Made by a program: the position numbers and the translations under genes
NCBI RefSeq assembly: GCF_014873755.1
Contig: NZ_JADBEG010000001.1
Span: 4,280,501-4,344,500 of the forward strand
Origin: Amycolatopsis lexingtonensis
Lineage (GTDB): Bacteria; Actinomycetota; Actinomycetes; Mycobacteriales; Pseudonocardiaceae
Length of the DNA: 64,000 bases
Direction: 5' to 3'
Notes under the pieces: model-generated
What the model was told of the DNA's origin: nothing
What the model saw: the letters and a program-made list of their open reading frames with translations, nothing else
The model's database searches: none
In this document: in pieces, positions 38,409 through 48,828 of the stretch
How the letters are laid out: every line of letters starts with the position of its first letter
Position numbering within the stretch: position 1 is the stretch's first letter

Positions 38409-38470
38409 GCCGCCAGCCTACGTGATGGTGGACTCACTTCAAAAGTTGAGTCGTTGCACTTTTTGAGTCA
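38409..38470. promoter_or_regulatory. TetR operator and leaderless promoter
   Basis: Minus strand: TTGAAG (-35), 16-nt spacer, TAGGCT (38420-38415), 6 nt, ATG 38408. The repeat GACTCACTT-N4-AGTTGAGTC (38431-38452; outer arms GACTCA/TGAGTC perfect) covers that -35. A further half-site TTGAGTC lies at 38463-38469 near the start of the divergent gene. Confidence 0.6.
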
Positions 38471-38533
38471 CTGTGCTTTTCTGGCTTCAGGCCGCCGGAC
38501 GAGCCGGCGGCCCCGGACTTCCAGGGGGAAGCC

Positions 38534-39604
38534 ATGAACTCCATCGCGATCGTCGGCGCCGGCCTCGGCGGCCTGGCCTGTGCCCGCGTCCTGCAGCTGC
38601 ACGGCGTCGACGTCACCGTTTTCGAACAAGAAGCGTCGGCCGAGGCCCGCCCCCAAGGCGGCACGCTCGACATGCACGGCGACACCGGCCAGGTCGCCCT
38701 CCGCACCGCCGGCCTGCACGACCGGTTCCGCGAACTGGCCCGCCCCGAGGGGCAGCAGATGCGCGCCCTCGACCCGCACACCGCCGAAGTCGTCATCGAC
38801 GAAACCCCCGAAGGCGACTTCCGCCCCGAAATCGACCGCGGCCAGCTCCGCGGCCTCCTCCTGGACTCGCTCGCGCCCGGCACCGTCCAGTGGGGACAGG
38901 CGATCACCGGCGTCTCCGGCGCCCAGCTGGCTTTCGCGGACGGCGGGACCCGGGACTTCGACCTCGTCATCGGCGCGGACGGCGCGTGGTCGCGCGTCCG
39001 CCAGGCCCTGACCGGCGTCCGGCCGGTCTACAGCGGCGTCACGTTCGTCGAGTTCGGCCACGACGGCGCCTCGGACCTCGCGGCACTGACCGGCCACGGC
39101 ACGATGGTGACCAAGACGGGCGGGCACGCCCTCTTCGCGCAGCGCACGAGCAACGGCGACGTCCGCTGCTACGCCGTGTTCTACGCCCCCGAGAACTGGC
39201 ACGCGGGCCTCGACTTCGCCGACACCGAAGCTGTGCGCGCGAACCTGCTCGAGCGCTACGCCGGCTGGCACCCGGAGGTGCTCCGGTTCCTGGCCGACGT
39301 CGACGGCGGGTTCACCCACCGGCCGCTGCACGTCCTGCCGGTCCCCCACGCGTGGACGCACACGCCGGGCCTCACGCTGCTCGGCGACGCGGCCCACCTG
39401 ATGCCGCCGCTCGGGGTCGGCGCGAACCTCGCCCTCCTCGACGGCACCGAGCTCGCGACCGCGCTGGCGACGGCGCCGAGCGTGGACGAGGCGGTCATGG
39501 CGTACGAGGCCGGGATGCTGCCGCGGTCGATCGAAACCGCGAAGGCGTGCGCGAGCGGTCTAGACGACCTGCTCAGCGACGACCTCCACTCGATGGCGGC
39601 CTGA
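38534..39604 (+). CDS. FAD-dependent monooxygenase (TetX-like)
   Basis: A 356-aa class A flavoprotein monooxygenase: N-terminal FAD fold IAIVGAGLGGLACARVLQL, an Arg in EIDRGQLRGLLLD, FDLVIGADGAWSRVRQAL (the DG motif) and GLTLLGDAAHLMPPLGVGAN with the second FAD contact. It resembles the TetX-like branch that hydroxylates antibiotics or aromatics with NADPH and O2. Being opposite a TetR gene fits inducible detoxification; the substrate is unknown. GGGGGAAG precedes the ATG. Confidence 0.9.
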   Translation: MNSIAIVGAGLGGLACARVLQLHGVDVTVFEQEASAEARPQGGTLDMHGDTGQVALRTAGLHDRFRELARPEGQQMRALDPHTAEVVIDETPEGDFRPEIDRGQLRGLLLDSLAPGTVQWGQAITGVSGAQLAFADGGTRDFDLVIGADGAWSRVRQALTGVRPVYSGVTFVEFGHDGASDLAALTGHGTMVTKTGGHALFAQRTSNGDVRCYAVFYAPENWHAGLDFADTEAVRANLLERYAGWHPEVLRFLADVDGGFTHRPLHVLPVPHAWTHTPGLTLLGDAAHLMPPLGVGANLALLDGTELATALATAPSVDEAVMAYEAGMLPRSIETAKACASGLDDLLSDDLHSMAA

Positions 39605-39614
39605 AGAACTTCCG

Positions 39615-39663
39615 CCGGACGACCACACGTGGGTAACATGATTCCCACGATGTGGTCGTCCGG
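39615..39663. terminator. Two-part hairpin after the monooxygenase gene
   Basis: CCGGACGACCACA (39615-39627) pairs with TGTGGTCGTCCGG (39651-39663), and within it GTGGG (39629-39633) pairs with CCCAC (39644-39648). There is no T-run, so it may be a terminator of the actinobacterial kind or a binding site. Downstream to 39895 I see no gene. Confidence 0.55.
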
Positions 39664-39895
39664 GTACACGCAGAGCAGCACTAATCCCACTCTGGGTAGC
39701 ACCCACTGGCGGCTATCCCCCTTTCGGACCAAGTCGTTACGGAATCCGGACGCCGGAACACCGACGGCGGGTGAAACTTACTGTCTTCGTACGTGACCTC
39801 GTTAGCATCCGCACATTTGTTCGTTGCTGCGCGTCCCGATCGGGCCCTGAGCACCTCTCACCAACAAGTCCACAAGACGAATGGGGTCGCCAGCG

Positions 39896-41095
39896 ATGAG
39901 TACAGAGGGACTCTCGATTCCAGGCATCTCGATCGCGAGCTCGGGGCCGTCGGCCGCCGAGCGGGTTCGGAAGCGGGGGCTGAGCGTGTTCGGCTCGCTA
40001 CCCCGGCCCGCCGTGGTCACGTTCGCCATCGAGGCGGCCGCGGTCATCCTGGCGGTGCTCGACGTCTGGCTGGTGATCCCCGAGAAGGCCCAGCCGTATT
40101 CGATCTGGCTCTCCGGCGCCGCCTGCCTCGCGGTGGTGTTCCGGCGGAAGTTCCCCTTCCTCGCGGTGCTCGTCGCGGTCCCCGGCTTCCTGGCCGGCTG
40201 GGCGCAGCTCGCCTCGATGATCACGCTCGGCATGCTCGCCACCCGCCGCCAGCTGCACTGGCAGGTCTGGGTCGGCGCGGCGCTGGTGTGGATCTGCCGC
40301 TTCGTGCAGTGGCCCCTGGAGGACTTCGCCGAGCTCAGCTGGCGTGAGCACATCCTCGACGGCATCTACGGCGTCCTCGTCGCCGGCATGCCGATCGCAA
40401 TCGGCCTCCTCATCGGGGCGCGGGCCGAGGTCGCGAACAAGCTCGCCGAGCTGGCCACGAGCCGCGACCGCGAGCGCCGCTTCCACGCCGACGCCGTCCG
40501 CGCCGAAGAGCGCGCCCGGCTGGCCCGCGAGATGCACGACGTGGTGTCCCACCAGATCACGCTGATCGCGATGCAGGCCGGCGCGCTGCAGGCCCAGACG
40601 ACGGACGACCGGGCGCAGGAGACCGCGCAGGTCATCCGGACGCTGTCGAAGCGGACGCTCGAGGAACTGCGTTCGCTGCTGAGCGTGCTGCGCGCGGGCG
40701 CCGACGACGACGGCCCGCGTCCCGGGATCAACGACCTCGACCGGCTGATCCGGACCTCGGAGGTCCCGGTGCACCTGTCCGTGGAGCACCTCCCGGAGGC
40801 CCTCCCCAACCAGGTCTCGGCGGCGGCGTACCGGACGGTCCAGGAGTGCCTGACGAACGTCCACAAGCACGCCCCGGGCGCGACGGCGACCATCCGCATC
40901 CAGGGTGAGCACGGCGCGCTCAAGATCGAGGTCCGCAACGACCGCGCGAGCCGGCCGGGCGAATCCCTCCCCTCGGGCGGCCACGGGCTGACCGGCCTGG
41001 CGGAGCGGGCACGCCTGCTGGGCGGCAGTTTCGAGACGTCGAAGTCGAAGGACGGCGGCTTCCGGGTGCGGGCCCGGTACCCGCTGGACCGCTGA
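39896..41095 (+). CDS. Orphan sensor histidine kinase (HisKA_3 type)
   Basis: A 399-aa membrane kinase with four to five hydrophobic segments (AVVTFAIEAAAVILAVLDVW, FLAVLVAVPGFLAGWAQLAS, GVLVAGMPIAIGLLIGA), the phospho-acceptor motif RLAREMHDVVSHQITLIAMQ, and a HATPase domain with TVQECLTNVHKHAPGA and GGHGLTGLAERARLLGG. No response regulator lies beside it, unlike the usual arrangement. ATG 39896 is chosen over ATG 39881 by the predicted protein start MSTEGLS; the ribosome site is weak in both cases. Confidence 0.9.
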   Translation: MSTEGLSIPGISIASSGPSAAERVRKRGLSVFGSLPRPAVVTFAIEAAAVILAVLDVWLVIPEKAQPYSIWLSGAACLAVVFRRKFPFLAVLVAVPGFLAGWAQLASMITLGMLATRRQLHWQVWVGAALVWICRFVQWPLEDFAELSWREHILDGIYGVLVAGMPIAIGLLIGARAEVANKLAELATSRDRERRFHADAVRAEERARLAREMHDVVSHQITLIAMQAGALQAQTTDDRAQETAQVIRTLSKRTLEELRSLLSVLRAGADDDGPRPGINDLDRLIRTSEVPVHLSVEHLPEALPNQVSAAAYRTVQECLTNVHKHAPGATATIRIQGEHGALKIEVRNDRASRPGESLPSGGHGLTGLAERARLLGGSFETSKSKDGGFRVRARYPLDR

Positions 41096-41363
41096 AGCCG
41101 CGCTGAGCACTCAGCTTGGCGGCAACCGGCGAATGCGACCCAATGTGGCCTTCGGTGCGTCTGACGCACCGAAGGCCACATTGGGTGCGTCCAGACCTGC
41201 AACACCAGACCGAGCAGCCACACCCACTGTGGGGCGAGCGGGTCACCGGCGGCTGAGTTCATGGCGTTCCGGGAGCGCGCGGCCGTCCCCTTTCGGCGCG
41301 CGGAACTGTCGGTGCTCCCCGGTAACGTGGAAAACGGGGGCTGCTCAGGTCCAGGCGCGCGAA
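41096..41363. other. Intergenic region without genes
   Basis: Holds a small hairpin GCTGAG-CA-CTCAGC (41102-41115) just after the kinase stop and the long palindrome at 41138-41186 (separate entry). No coding sequence is supported. Confidence 0.5.
41138..41186. repeat. 49-bp perfect palindrome (family C)
   Basis: Two 24-base arms, starting ACCCAATGTGGCCTTCGGTG at 41138 and ending at 41186, are perfect reverse complements around one T (41162). It lies between the convergent kinase and rbpA genes. Such a stem would form a very stable RNA hairpin in either direction, so a terminator role is plausible. I associate this motif with Amycolatopsis genomes (unchecked). Confidence 0.8.
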
Positions 41364-41395
41364 AAACCACCCCGAGGAGTCCCGCGGGGTGGTTT
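41364..41395 (-). terminator. Terminator of rbpA
   Basis: AAACCACCCC (41364-41373) pairs with GGGGTGGTTT (41386-41395). On the minus strand the stem is followed by TTC and a T-rich end, 15 bp after the rbpA stop. Confidence 0.8.
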
Positions 41396-41409
41396 CCTAC
41401 TCGGTCCGC

Positions 41410-41754
41410 TTAGAGGATTTCCCGGCGCTTGCGCAGGCGCTCCAACGCCTCCGCCAGGATGGCCTCGCCGTCGGAGTCGCTGCGGCGCTCCTTCACGTAG
41501 GCCAGGTGTGTCTTGTAGGGCTCCGTCCGCGGCGCGGCCGGCGGGTTCTTCTCGTCCTGCCCACCCGGAAGCCCGCAGCGGGGGCAGTCCCACTCGTCGG
41601 GGATTTCCGCGTCGAGCGCGAACGACGGCCGGGCCTCGTGGCCGTTGGCGCACCAATAAGCTACGCGGCGCCGTGGCGCCGATTCACCCCGTTCCGATTC
41701 GCCCGTAGGACCGGCACCCACCCTGGTGCCCCGAATCGCGTTACCGCCAACCAT
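41410..41754 (-). CDS. rbpA: RNA polymerase-binding protein RbpA
   Basis: A 114-aa actinobacterial protein: disordered N-terminus, core VAYWCANGHEARPSFALDAE and WDCPRCGLPGG with Cys residues of the RbpA core domain, a basic linker, and the C-terminal sigma-interacting helix TEPYKTHLAYVKERRSDSDG then EAILAEALERLRKRRE. RbpA stabilises open complexes of the housekeeping sigma factor and affects rifampicin response. A GAGGA site precedes the ATG. Confidence 0.96.
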   Translation of the reverse strand: MVGGNAIRGTRVGAGPTGESERGESAPRRRVAYWCANGHEARPSFALDAEIPDEWDCPRCGLPGGQDEKNPPAAPRTEPYKTHLAYVKERRSDSDGEAILAEALERLRKRREIL

Positions 41755-41858
41755 GAATCCTCACACCTAGGAATCGGCGGCGCGCCCCCCTATAGGCACG
41801 CCGAATCGCGCGTTCCGCCGTCGGATCCGGTCGCGATCGCGGCGGGACGCCGGACGCG

Positions 41859-42089
41859 TCACACCTTGAGCAGCAGACCCAGGCCCACGATGCTGATCAG
41901 CCAGACCGCGCCCAGCAGCAGGGTGATCCGGTCGAGGTTCTTCTCGGCCACGCTCGACCCGGCCAGGCTCGACTGCATCCCACCGCCGAACAGCGACGAC
42001 AGGCCACCGCCCCGGCCACGGTGCAGCAGCACGGCGACCACCAGCAGGACGCTGGAGACGATCAACAGGATTTGCAGGAACAGCTTCAT
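41859..42089 (-). CDS. secG: Preprotein translocase subunit SecG
   Basis: A 76-aa protein with two membrane helices (LFLQILLIVSSVLLVVAVLL and ITLLLGAVWLISIVGLGLLL) separated by the Gly/Ser-rich loop HRGRGGGLSSLFGGGMQSSL typical of SecG. It assists SecYE in protein export. It follows gap-pgk-tpiA, as in many actinobacteria, but a strong hairpin separates it from tpiA. AGAGGATG serves as ribosome site. Confidence 0.95.
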   Translation of the reverse strand: MKLFLQILLIVSSVLLVVAVLLHRGRGGGLSSLFGGGMQSSLAGSSVAEKNLDRITLLLGAVWLISIVGLGLLLKV

Positions 42090-42115
42090 GTCATCCTCTG
42101 GGCTCTAGGAGAATG

Positions 42116-42158
42116 CAGGGGTACGGCATGGTCGTTTCCGACCTCCACCGTACCCCTG
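42116..42158. terminator. Nested hairpin between tpiA and secG
   Basis: CAGGGGTACGG (42116-42126) pairs perfectly with CCGTACCCCTG (42148-42158), and inside the loop GGTCG pairs with CGACC (42130-42143). No T-run. It may reduce read-through from tpiA into secG or stabilise mRNA ends. Confidence 0.6.
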
Positions 42159-42216
42159 GACTCGTCCACTGCTGTGTGACGGACCGGATACACAGGTTAC
42201 CCGGTCGTGGCCTCGA

Positions 42217-43002
42217 TCAGGGCAGCGGCCCGCCCGCGGCGAGTGCGCAGAGTTTCGTGAACTCCTCGCCGTCGAGGCTCGCTCCGCCGACCAGGGCACC
42301 GTCGATGTTCTCGCAGCCCACCAGCTCGCTGATGTTGCCCGACTTCACCGACCCCCCGTAGAGCACCCGGACGGACGAAGCGACCTCGTCGCCGTACTTC
42401 TCCTGGAGGGTCGCCCGGATGGCTTTGCAGACCTCTTCTGCGTCGGCCGAGGAGGCGACCTTGCCGGTGCCGATCGCCCAGACCGGCTCGTACGCGACGA
42501 CCACGCTCTGGACCTGCTCGGCCTTGAGGCCCTTCAGACCCTCGATCAGCTGCGTCGTGGTGTGGTGGATGTGCTCGCCGGCCTCGCGGACCTCGAGCTT
42601 CTCCCCGATGCAGAGGATCGGCGTGATGCCGTGCTTGAGCGCGGCCTTGACCTTCTTGTTGACCAGCTCGTCGGTCTCGGCGTGGTACTCGCGCCGCTCC
42701 GAGTGCCCGACGGCGACGAACTTGCAGCCCAGCTTCGCCAGCATCAGGCCGGAGATGTCACCGGTGTAGGCGCCCGAGTCCTGCGGCGCGATGTCCTGGG
42801 CGCCGTAGGTCAGCGACAGCTTGTCGCCGTCGACCAGGGTCTGCACGCTGCGGATGTCGGTGAACGGCGGCAGCACCGCCACGTCGACCTTCGCGTAGTA
42901 CTTCTCCGGCAGCGCGAAGGCGATCTTCTGGACGAGCGCGATCGCCTCGAGGTGGTTCTGGTTCATCTTCCAGTTGCCGGCGATGAACGGCTTGCGTGCC
43001 AC
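42217..43002 (-). CDS. tpiA: Triosephosphate isomerase
   Basis: A 261-aa TIM barrel: N-terminal [16 protein letters not shown] with Asn/Lys of the active site, [20 protein letters not shown] with the catalytic His, [20 protein letters not shown] with the catalytic Glu, and [20 protein letters not shown] for phosphate binding. It interconverts dihydroxyacetone phosphate and glyceraldehyde-3-phosphate. GTG 43002 overlaps the last base of the pgk stop. Confidence 0.97.
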   Translation of the reverse strand: MARKPFIAGNWKMNQNHLEAIALVQKIAFALPEKYYAKVDVAVLPPFTDIRSVQTLVDGDKLSLTYGAQDIAPQDSGAYTGDISGLMLAKLGCKFVAVGHSERREYHAETDELVNKKVKAALKHGITPILCIGEKLEVREAGEHIHHTTTQLIEGLKGLKAEQVQSVVVAYEPVWAIGTGKVASSADAEEVCKAIRATLQEKYGDEVASSVRVLYGGSVKSGNISELVGCENIDGALVGGASLDGEEFTKLCALAAGGPLP

Positions 43003-44216
43003 TAGTTCTTCTCCTCCAGGGCGGTCACGCCCGGCAGTTCCTTGCCTTCGAGGTACTCCAGCGAGGCACCGCCGCCGGTGGAGATGTGCGAGAAGCCGTC
43101 TTCGGGCAGGCCCAGCTGCCGCACCGCGGCGGCCGAGTCGCCGCCGCCGACCACGGTGAACGCGTCGCTCTTCACGAGCGCCTCGGCGACGGCACGCGTG
43201 CCGCCCGAGAACGCGTCGAACTCGAACACGCCCATCGGGCCGTTCCAGAACACGGTCTTGGCGTCGGCCAGCTTGCTCGCGAACAGCTCGCGGCTGCGCG
43301 GGCCGATGTCGAGACCCTGGCGGTCGGCCGGGATGGCGGTGGCGTCGACGACCTCGTGCTCGGCGTCGGCCGAGAACTCCGTCGCGGCCAGGACGTCGAC
43401 CGGCAGGACCAGTTCGACGCCGCGCTTCTCCGCCTCGGCGAGGAAGCCCTTGACCTGGTCGAGCTGGTCGGCCTGCAGCAGCGACTGGCCGACCTCGTGG
43501 CCCTGGGCCTTGAGGAAGGTGTACGCCATGCCGCCGCCGATGAGCAGCCGGTCGACCTTGGTCAGCAGGTTCGCGATGACGCCGAGCTTGTCGGACACCT
43601 TCGCGCCGCCGAGCACGACCACGTACGGCCGCTTGACGTCGTCGGTCAGCTTCTTCAGCACGTCCAGCTCGGCCAGCACCAGGCCGCCCGCGTACGCCGG
43701 GAGCACCGAAGCGACCTCGTAGACCGAGGCCTGCTTGCGGTGGACGACGCCGAAGCCGTCGGACACGAACGCGCCGCCGGGGACGAGCGCGCCCAGCTCG
43801 GCGGCCAGCTCGGAGCGGTCCACGGCGTCCTTGCTGGTCTCGCGCGCGTCGAAGCGCACGTTCTCCAGCAGGACGACACCGCCGTCGGCCAGGCCGCCGG
43901 TCAGCGCCTTCGCGGACTCGCCGACCAGGTCACCGGCCAGCGCGACCTCGGCGCCGAGCAGCTCGGAGAGCCGCTTGGCGACGGGCGCGAGGGTGTACTT
44001 CGGGTCCGGCTCGCCCTTCGGGCGGCCGAGGTGCGCGGTGACGACGACCTTCGCGCCCGCGTCGGCGAGCTTCTTGATCGTCGGCAGCGCCGCGCGGACC
44101 CGGCCGTCGTCGGTGATGCGATCCCCGTCGAGCGGGACGTTCAGGTCGGAACGCACGAGTACGTACCGGCCCTGAACGCCCTCGCCCAGCAGGTCGTCGA
44201 GGTTCTTGACGGTCAT
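43002..44216 (-). CDS. pgk: Phosphoglycerate kinase
   Basis: A 404-aa enzyme from ATG 44216 ([14 protein letters not shown]): [58 protein letters not shown] and the nucleotide loop [16 protein letters not shown]. It transfers phosphate from 1,3-bisphosphoglycerate to ADP. An upstream in-frame start at 44279 would run into gap and is rejected. It begins 5 bp after the gap stop. Confidence 0.97.
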   Translation of the reverse strand: MTVKNLDDLLGEGVQGRYVLVRSDLNVPLDGDRITDDGRVRAALPTIKKLADAGAKVVVTAHLGRPKGEPDPKYTLAPVAKRLSELLGAEVALAGDLVGESAKALTGGLADGGVVLLENVRFDARETSKDAVDRSELAAELGALVPGGAFVSDGFGVVHRKQASVYEVASVLPAYAGGLVLAELDVLKKLTDDVKRPYVVVLGGAKVSDKLGVIANLLTKVDRLLIGGGMAYTFLKAQGHEVGQSLLQADQLDQVKGFLAEAEKRGVELVLPVDVLAATEFSADAEHEVVDATAIPADRQGLDIGPRSRELFASKLADAKTVFWNGPMGVFEFDAFSGGTRAVAEALVKSDAFTVVGGGDSAAAVRQLGLPEDGFSHISTGGGASLEYLEGKELPGVTALEEKN

Positions 44217-44221
44217 CCGGC

Positions 44222-45798
<1,577 letters not shown>

Positions 45799-46980
45799 CT
45801 AGCCCGACAGCTCCCGTTCCAGCGGGGTCCGGAACCGGGGCACCGCCCGGACCTCGCCAAACCAACCCGCGCAGCGCTCCGCCTCCTCCGCCACCTTCGC
45901 CGAGACCTCCGTACCCACGTCCTCCAGCAGCCGCCAGACGATCTCGCCCGAGGGGTGCTGGGCCCAGCCGCCGACCACCCGGCCGGCGGACCAGATCGTC
46001 GGGCCGATGTTGCCGCTGCGGTCGAACAGTGCGGGCCGGTGGGGGCCCAGGAACCAGTCGCGGTCCTGCCAGCCCATCGGGGTCGGGTCCAGTGCCGGGA
46101 GGAACGCCACCCACGGGTCCGGCTCCGGCACCGGCTCCAGGTCGTCCGTCAGTGCCACCCCGGGCGTGCCCTCGAGGTCGACCTCGGTGACCGGCAATCC
46201 AGCGAGAGCCTTCTTCGTTTGCCCCGCCGTCCAGCCCGTCCACCACCGCAGGTCGGACACCGGTGCCGGGCCGTACGCGCGTAGCCAGCGGCGGGCCAGT
46301 TCGACGCGGGCATCGTCCGGCTCCCACGAGCGCAAGCCGCCCGGTACCCACTCGTCCAGGGGGTGCCAGACGTACTGCGTGCTGAGCCAGCTCCCGCGCG
46401 GCCTCCCCCGCGCGATCCGGCCGCCCGCGGCCAGCAGGAACAGGACCCGGCTCGTCACGTTGCCGATCGCTTCGTACGGCTTCCCCGCCGCCATCAGCAG
46501 CTGCTGGCGCAGGCGGGGCTCGTCCTCGCTCAGCTGCTGCGCCGACGCCGAACCCCGCGCGCGCAGCGCCTCTTCCACCGAAGCTTCGACCGAAGCCAGC
46601 CACTTCTCCGGCTCCGGGACGTTCTCCGGATGCCCCTGCCTGCCGAGGTGCTGCTCCAGCAGTTTCCGTTGCTTCACCAGGATGTCCGTGGCGCACCCGG
46701 CCTGCACGAGCGCCGCCGTCTCCAGGTCCGTCACGAAGACCGTGCGCCGCATGCCGAGCAGCCGGAGCAGTGTCCGGTCGGCGTACAACGCCTGCTCCAC
46801 AACGGACACCGCGGGAGCGGCCAGCCGCGCGGAGGCCGAGAGGTGGACCGTCGCCGGGTCGGTCGCGTGCAGGGCGACGATCCCCGCCACCGCTTCCGCC
46901 ACGCTCGAGGCGGGCGCGGCGAGGTGGTGGCGGCGGGCGAGGCGGGCCCGGCGCTGCTCGGTACTGATCTTCGGAGGCAC
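45799..46980 (-). CDS. Winged-helix DNA-binding protein, AlkZ-like (HTH_42) family
   Basis: A 393-aa protein of the DUF1006/HTH_42 family: AEAVAGIVALHATDPATVHL near the N-terminus, TLLRLLGMRRTVFVTDLETA, RGSWLSTQYVWHP and the C-terminal FLPALDPTPMGWQDRDWFLG followed by FDRSGNIGPTIWSAGRVVGG. Tandem winged helices make these proteins bind DNA; relatives AlkZ/YcaQ are DNA glycosylases that unhook crosslinks. The AlkZ catalytic QxQ is not evident here (ALHATDP instead), so glycosylase activity is uncertain. It is divergent from the LysE gene. Confidence 0.87.
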   Translation of the reverse strand: MPPKISTEQRRARLARRHHLAAPASSVAEAVAGIVALHATDPATVHLSASARLAAPAVSVVEQALYADRTLLRLLGMRRTVFVTDLETAALVQAGCATDILVKQRKLLEQHLGRQGHPENVPEPEKWLASVEASVEEALRARGSASAQQLSEDEPRLRQQLLMAAGKPYEAIGNVTSRVLFLLAAGGRIARGRPRGSWLSTQYVWHPLDEWVPGGLRSWEPDDARVELARRWLRAYGPAPVSDLRWWTGWTAGQTKKALAGLPVTEVDLEGTPGVALTDDLEPVPEPDPWVAFLPALDPTPMGWQDRDWFLGPHRPALFDRSGNIGPTIWSAGRVVGGWAQHPSGEIVWRLLEDVGTEVSAKVAEEAERCAGWFGEVRAVPRFRTPLERELSG

Positions 46981-47039
46981 CCCGTTTTCCTACCACCCCG
47001 CACCGACAAAAACGCCTGGTCACCCCCGCGACCAGCGGA

Positions 47040-47051
47040 TAGTCTCGCGCC
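47040..47051 (+). promoter_or_regulatory. -10 element (TAGTCT) of a leaderless LysE-type transcript
   Basis: TAGTCT at 47040-47045 is followed by 6 nt and ATG 47052; no ribosome site. Confidence 0.45.
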
Positions 47052-47696
47052 ATGGTCTCCGGTGCGCACTTGGCGGCGTTCGCCGCGCTGACGTTCCTCA
47101 TGGTCGTGGTCCCCGGGCCGAGCGTGCTGTTCACCATCAGCCGCGCGCTCACCGTCGGGCGCCGGGACGCGCTGCTCACCGTCGTCGGCAACTCCGTGGG
47201 CGTGTACACGCAGGTCGTCGCCGTCGCGTTCGGGCTCGGCGCGCTCGTCACGACGTCGGCCGCGGTGTTCACCGCGGTCAAGATCGCCGGTGCCGCCTAC
47301 CTCGTCTACCTTGGGATCCAGGCGGTCCGGCACCGCCGGAAGCTCACCGACGCGATGGCCGCGAAGGTGCGCGCCACGCCGGGGCGCGTGCTCACCGTCC
47401 TGCGCGACGGCTTCATCGTCGGCTTCGCGAACCCGAAGTCGATCGTGTTCCTGGCGGCGCTGCTCCCCCAGTTCGTCGACCCCGCGGCCGGCTCCGTGCC
47501 CGCGCAGATGCTGGTGCTCGGGCTCTGCCTGCCGGCGATCGCGCTCGCGACCGACAGCGCGTGGGCGCTGGTCGCCGGCACCGCGCGCGCCTGGTTCGCC
47601 CGCTCGCCGAAGCGGCTCGAAATGGTCGGTGGCACCGGCGGCCTGGTCATGATCGGCCTCGGCACCGGGCTGGCGTTCACCGGCCGGGGTGACTGA
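47052..47696 (+). CDS. LysE/RhtB family amino-acid exporter
   Basis: A 214-aa membrane protein with six hydrophobic segments and the family signature in the first part: FLMVVVPGPSVLFTISRALT and GRRDALLTVVGNSVGVYTQV, then GAAYLVYLGIQAVRHRRKL and GFANPKSIVFLAALLPQFVD. It likely exports an amino acid or related metabolite. Its end overlaps the end of the convergent ArsR gene by 20 bp. Confidence 0.93.
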   Translation: MVSGAHLAAFAALTFLMVVVPGPSVLFTISRALTVGRRDALLTVVGNSVGVYTQVVAVAFGLGALVTTSAAVFTAVKIAGAAYLVYLGIQAVRHRRKLTDAMAAKVRATPGRVLTVLRDGFIVGFANPKSIVFLAALLPQFVDPAAGSVPAQMLVLGLCLPAIALATDSAWALVAGTARAWFARSPKRLEMVGGTGGLVMIGLGTGLAFTGRGD

Positions 47697-48003
47697 GCAC
47701 CAGGTCGAGCAACCCGGGGAAGGCCGCGTCGAATTCGGGGCGCCGCAACCGGTTCAGCCGCCGCGAACCCTCGTCGCGCTGCTCGATCAGGCCCGCCGCG
47801 CGCAGCACCGCGAAGTGGTGGCTGCGGGTCGCCTTCGCCACCGGCAGGTCGAACGTCCCGCACGCCTTCGTCCACTCCGGCACGGCGGCCAGCTCGCGCA
47901 GGATGCTGCGGCGCACCGGATCGGCGACCGCGGCCAGCGCGTCCTGCAGCGAGACCTCCGCCGGGGGCGCGTGCGAGAGCCCCCGGGCCCGGGCCGTGCT
48001 CAC
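47677..48003 (-). CDS. ArsR-family transcriptional regulator
   Basis: A 108-aa winged-helix protein from GTG 48003, overlapping the stop of the oxidoreductase gene (GTGA). EVSLQDALAAVADPVRRSIL leads into LRELAAVPEWTKACGTFDLP and ATRSHHFAVLRAAGLIEQRD, the recognition helix of ArsR-type repressors. No metal-binding CxC motif is present at the usual helix, so it may sense another signal. It is cotranscribed with the flavin/F420 oxidoreductase gene. Confidence 0.88.
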   Translation of the reverse strand: MSTARARGLSHAPPAEVSLQDALAAVADPVRRSILRELAAVPEWTKACGTFDLPVAKATRSHHFAVLRAAGLIEQRDEGSRRLNRLRRPEFDAAFPGLLDLVLSHPGR

Positions 48004-48791
48004 CGGATCGCCTCCACCAGTCCCGGCCACCACTCCCGCGGCAGCGCGGCGAGCGGGACGACCACCTGATCCGCCCCCGCGGCCCGGAACTCCCGCAGCC
48101 GCGCCACGACGGCGTCGAAGTCGCCCCACACCGTGACGCCGTCGACCAGCCGGTCCGACAAGCCCGCGACGTCCTCATCGGAGAAGCCCATCCGCCGGAA
48201 GTTGGCCGCGTAGCCCGGCACGCCGGCCAGGAACTTCAGCGACCCGCCGCGGACGGTCTCCCGCATCGCGGCGACGTCGGTCTCCGCCACCACGTTCAAC
48301 AGCACCGAAAGCTGCGGGCCCGTGCCGAGGATCTCCCGCGCCGACGCGACGTAGTCCGTCGTGACCAGGTACGGGTAGGCGCCCGAAGCGCGGTCGCGGG
48401 CCAGCCCGAGCATCCGCGGCCCGAGCGCCGAGAGGATCCGCGCGGACGGCGGCACGACATCCTCGATCTCGTCGAGGTAGTCGTTCAGCGCCGCCAGCGG
48501 ACGCGGCCCGTGCGCGCCGCCGAGACCGACGGTGAACCGGCCGGCGGGCAGGTCCGCGTACGTCGCGGCCACCGCGGCGGCCGGCACCCGGTCGACCGAC
48601 AGGATGCCGCTCGCCACCTGGACCCGCGAGGTCCCGCGGACCACCTCGGCGATGCGCGGCAGGTTGTTCCCCTGCCCGCCGGGCAGCCACAGCGTGGAGT
48701 AGCCCAGCTCCTCCAATTCCGCCGCGGTCGCCACGGCGGCATCGGTGTCCAGCGCGGTGTGGGTGGCCCCCAGCGGCCCCAGCTTCGTCAT
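48000..48791 (-). CDS. LLM-class (luciferase-like) F420/flavin-dependent oxidoreductase
   Basis: A 263-aa TIM-barrel protein of the bacterial luciferase-like superfamily: LEELGYSTLWLPGGQGNNLP, VRGTSRVQVASGILSVDRVP, GRFTVGLGGAHGPRPLAALN and a C-terminal FRAAGADQVVVPLAALPREW. In actinobacteria many of these use F420; a subgroup of this length is known (TIGR03620-like, from memory). ATG 48791 is used; GTG 48806 would add five residues. Its substrate is unknown. It is coupled to the ArsR gene downstream. Confidence 0.87.
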   Translation of the reverse strand: MTKLGPLGATHTALDTDAAVATAAELEELGYSTLWLPGGQGNNLPRIAEVVRGTSRVQVASGILSVDRVPAAAVAATYADLPAGRFTVGLGGAHGPRPLAALNDYLDEIEDVVPPSARILSALGPRMLGLARDRASGAYPYLVTTDYVASAREILGTGPQLSVLLNVVAETDVAAMRETVRGGSLKFLAGVPGYAANFRRMGFSDEDVAGLSDRLVDGVTVWGDFDAVVARLREFRAAGADQVVVPLAALPREWWPGLVEAIR

Positions 48792-48828
48792 GCGCGGAGG
48801 AACCACCGGGCGCCGCGGCTTGTTCCCG

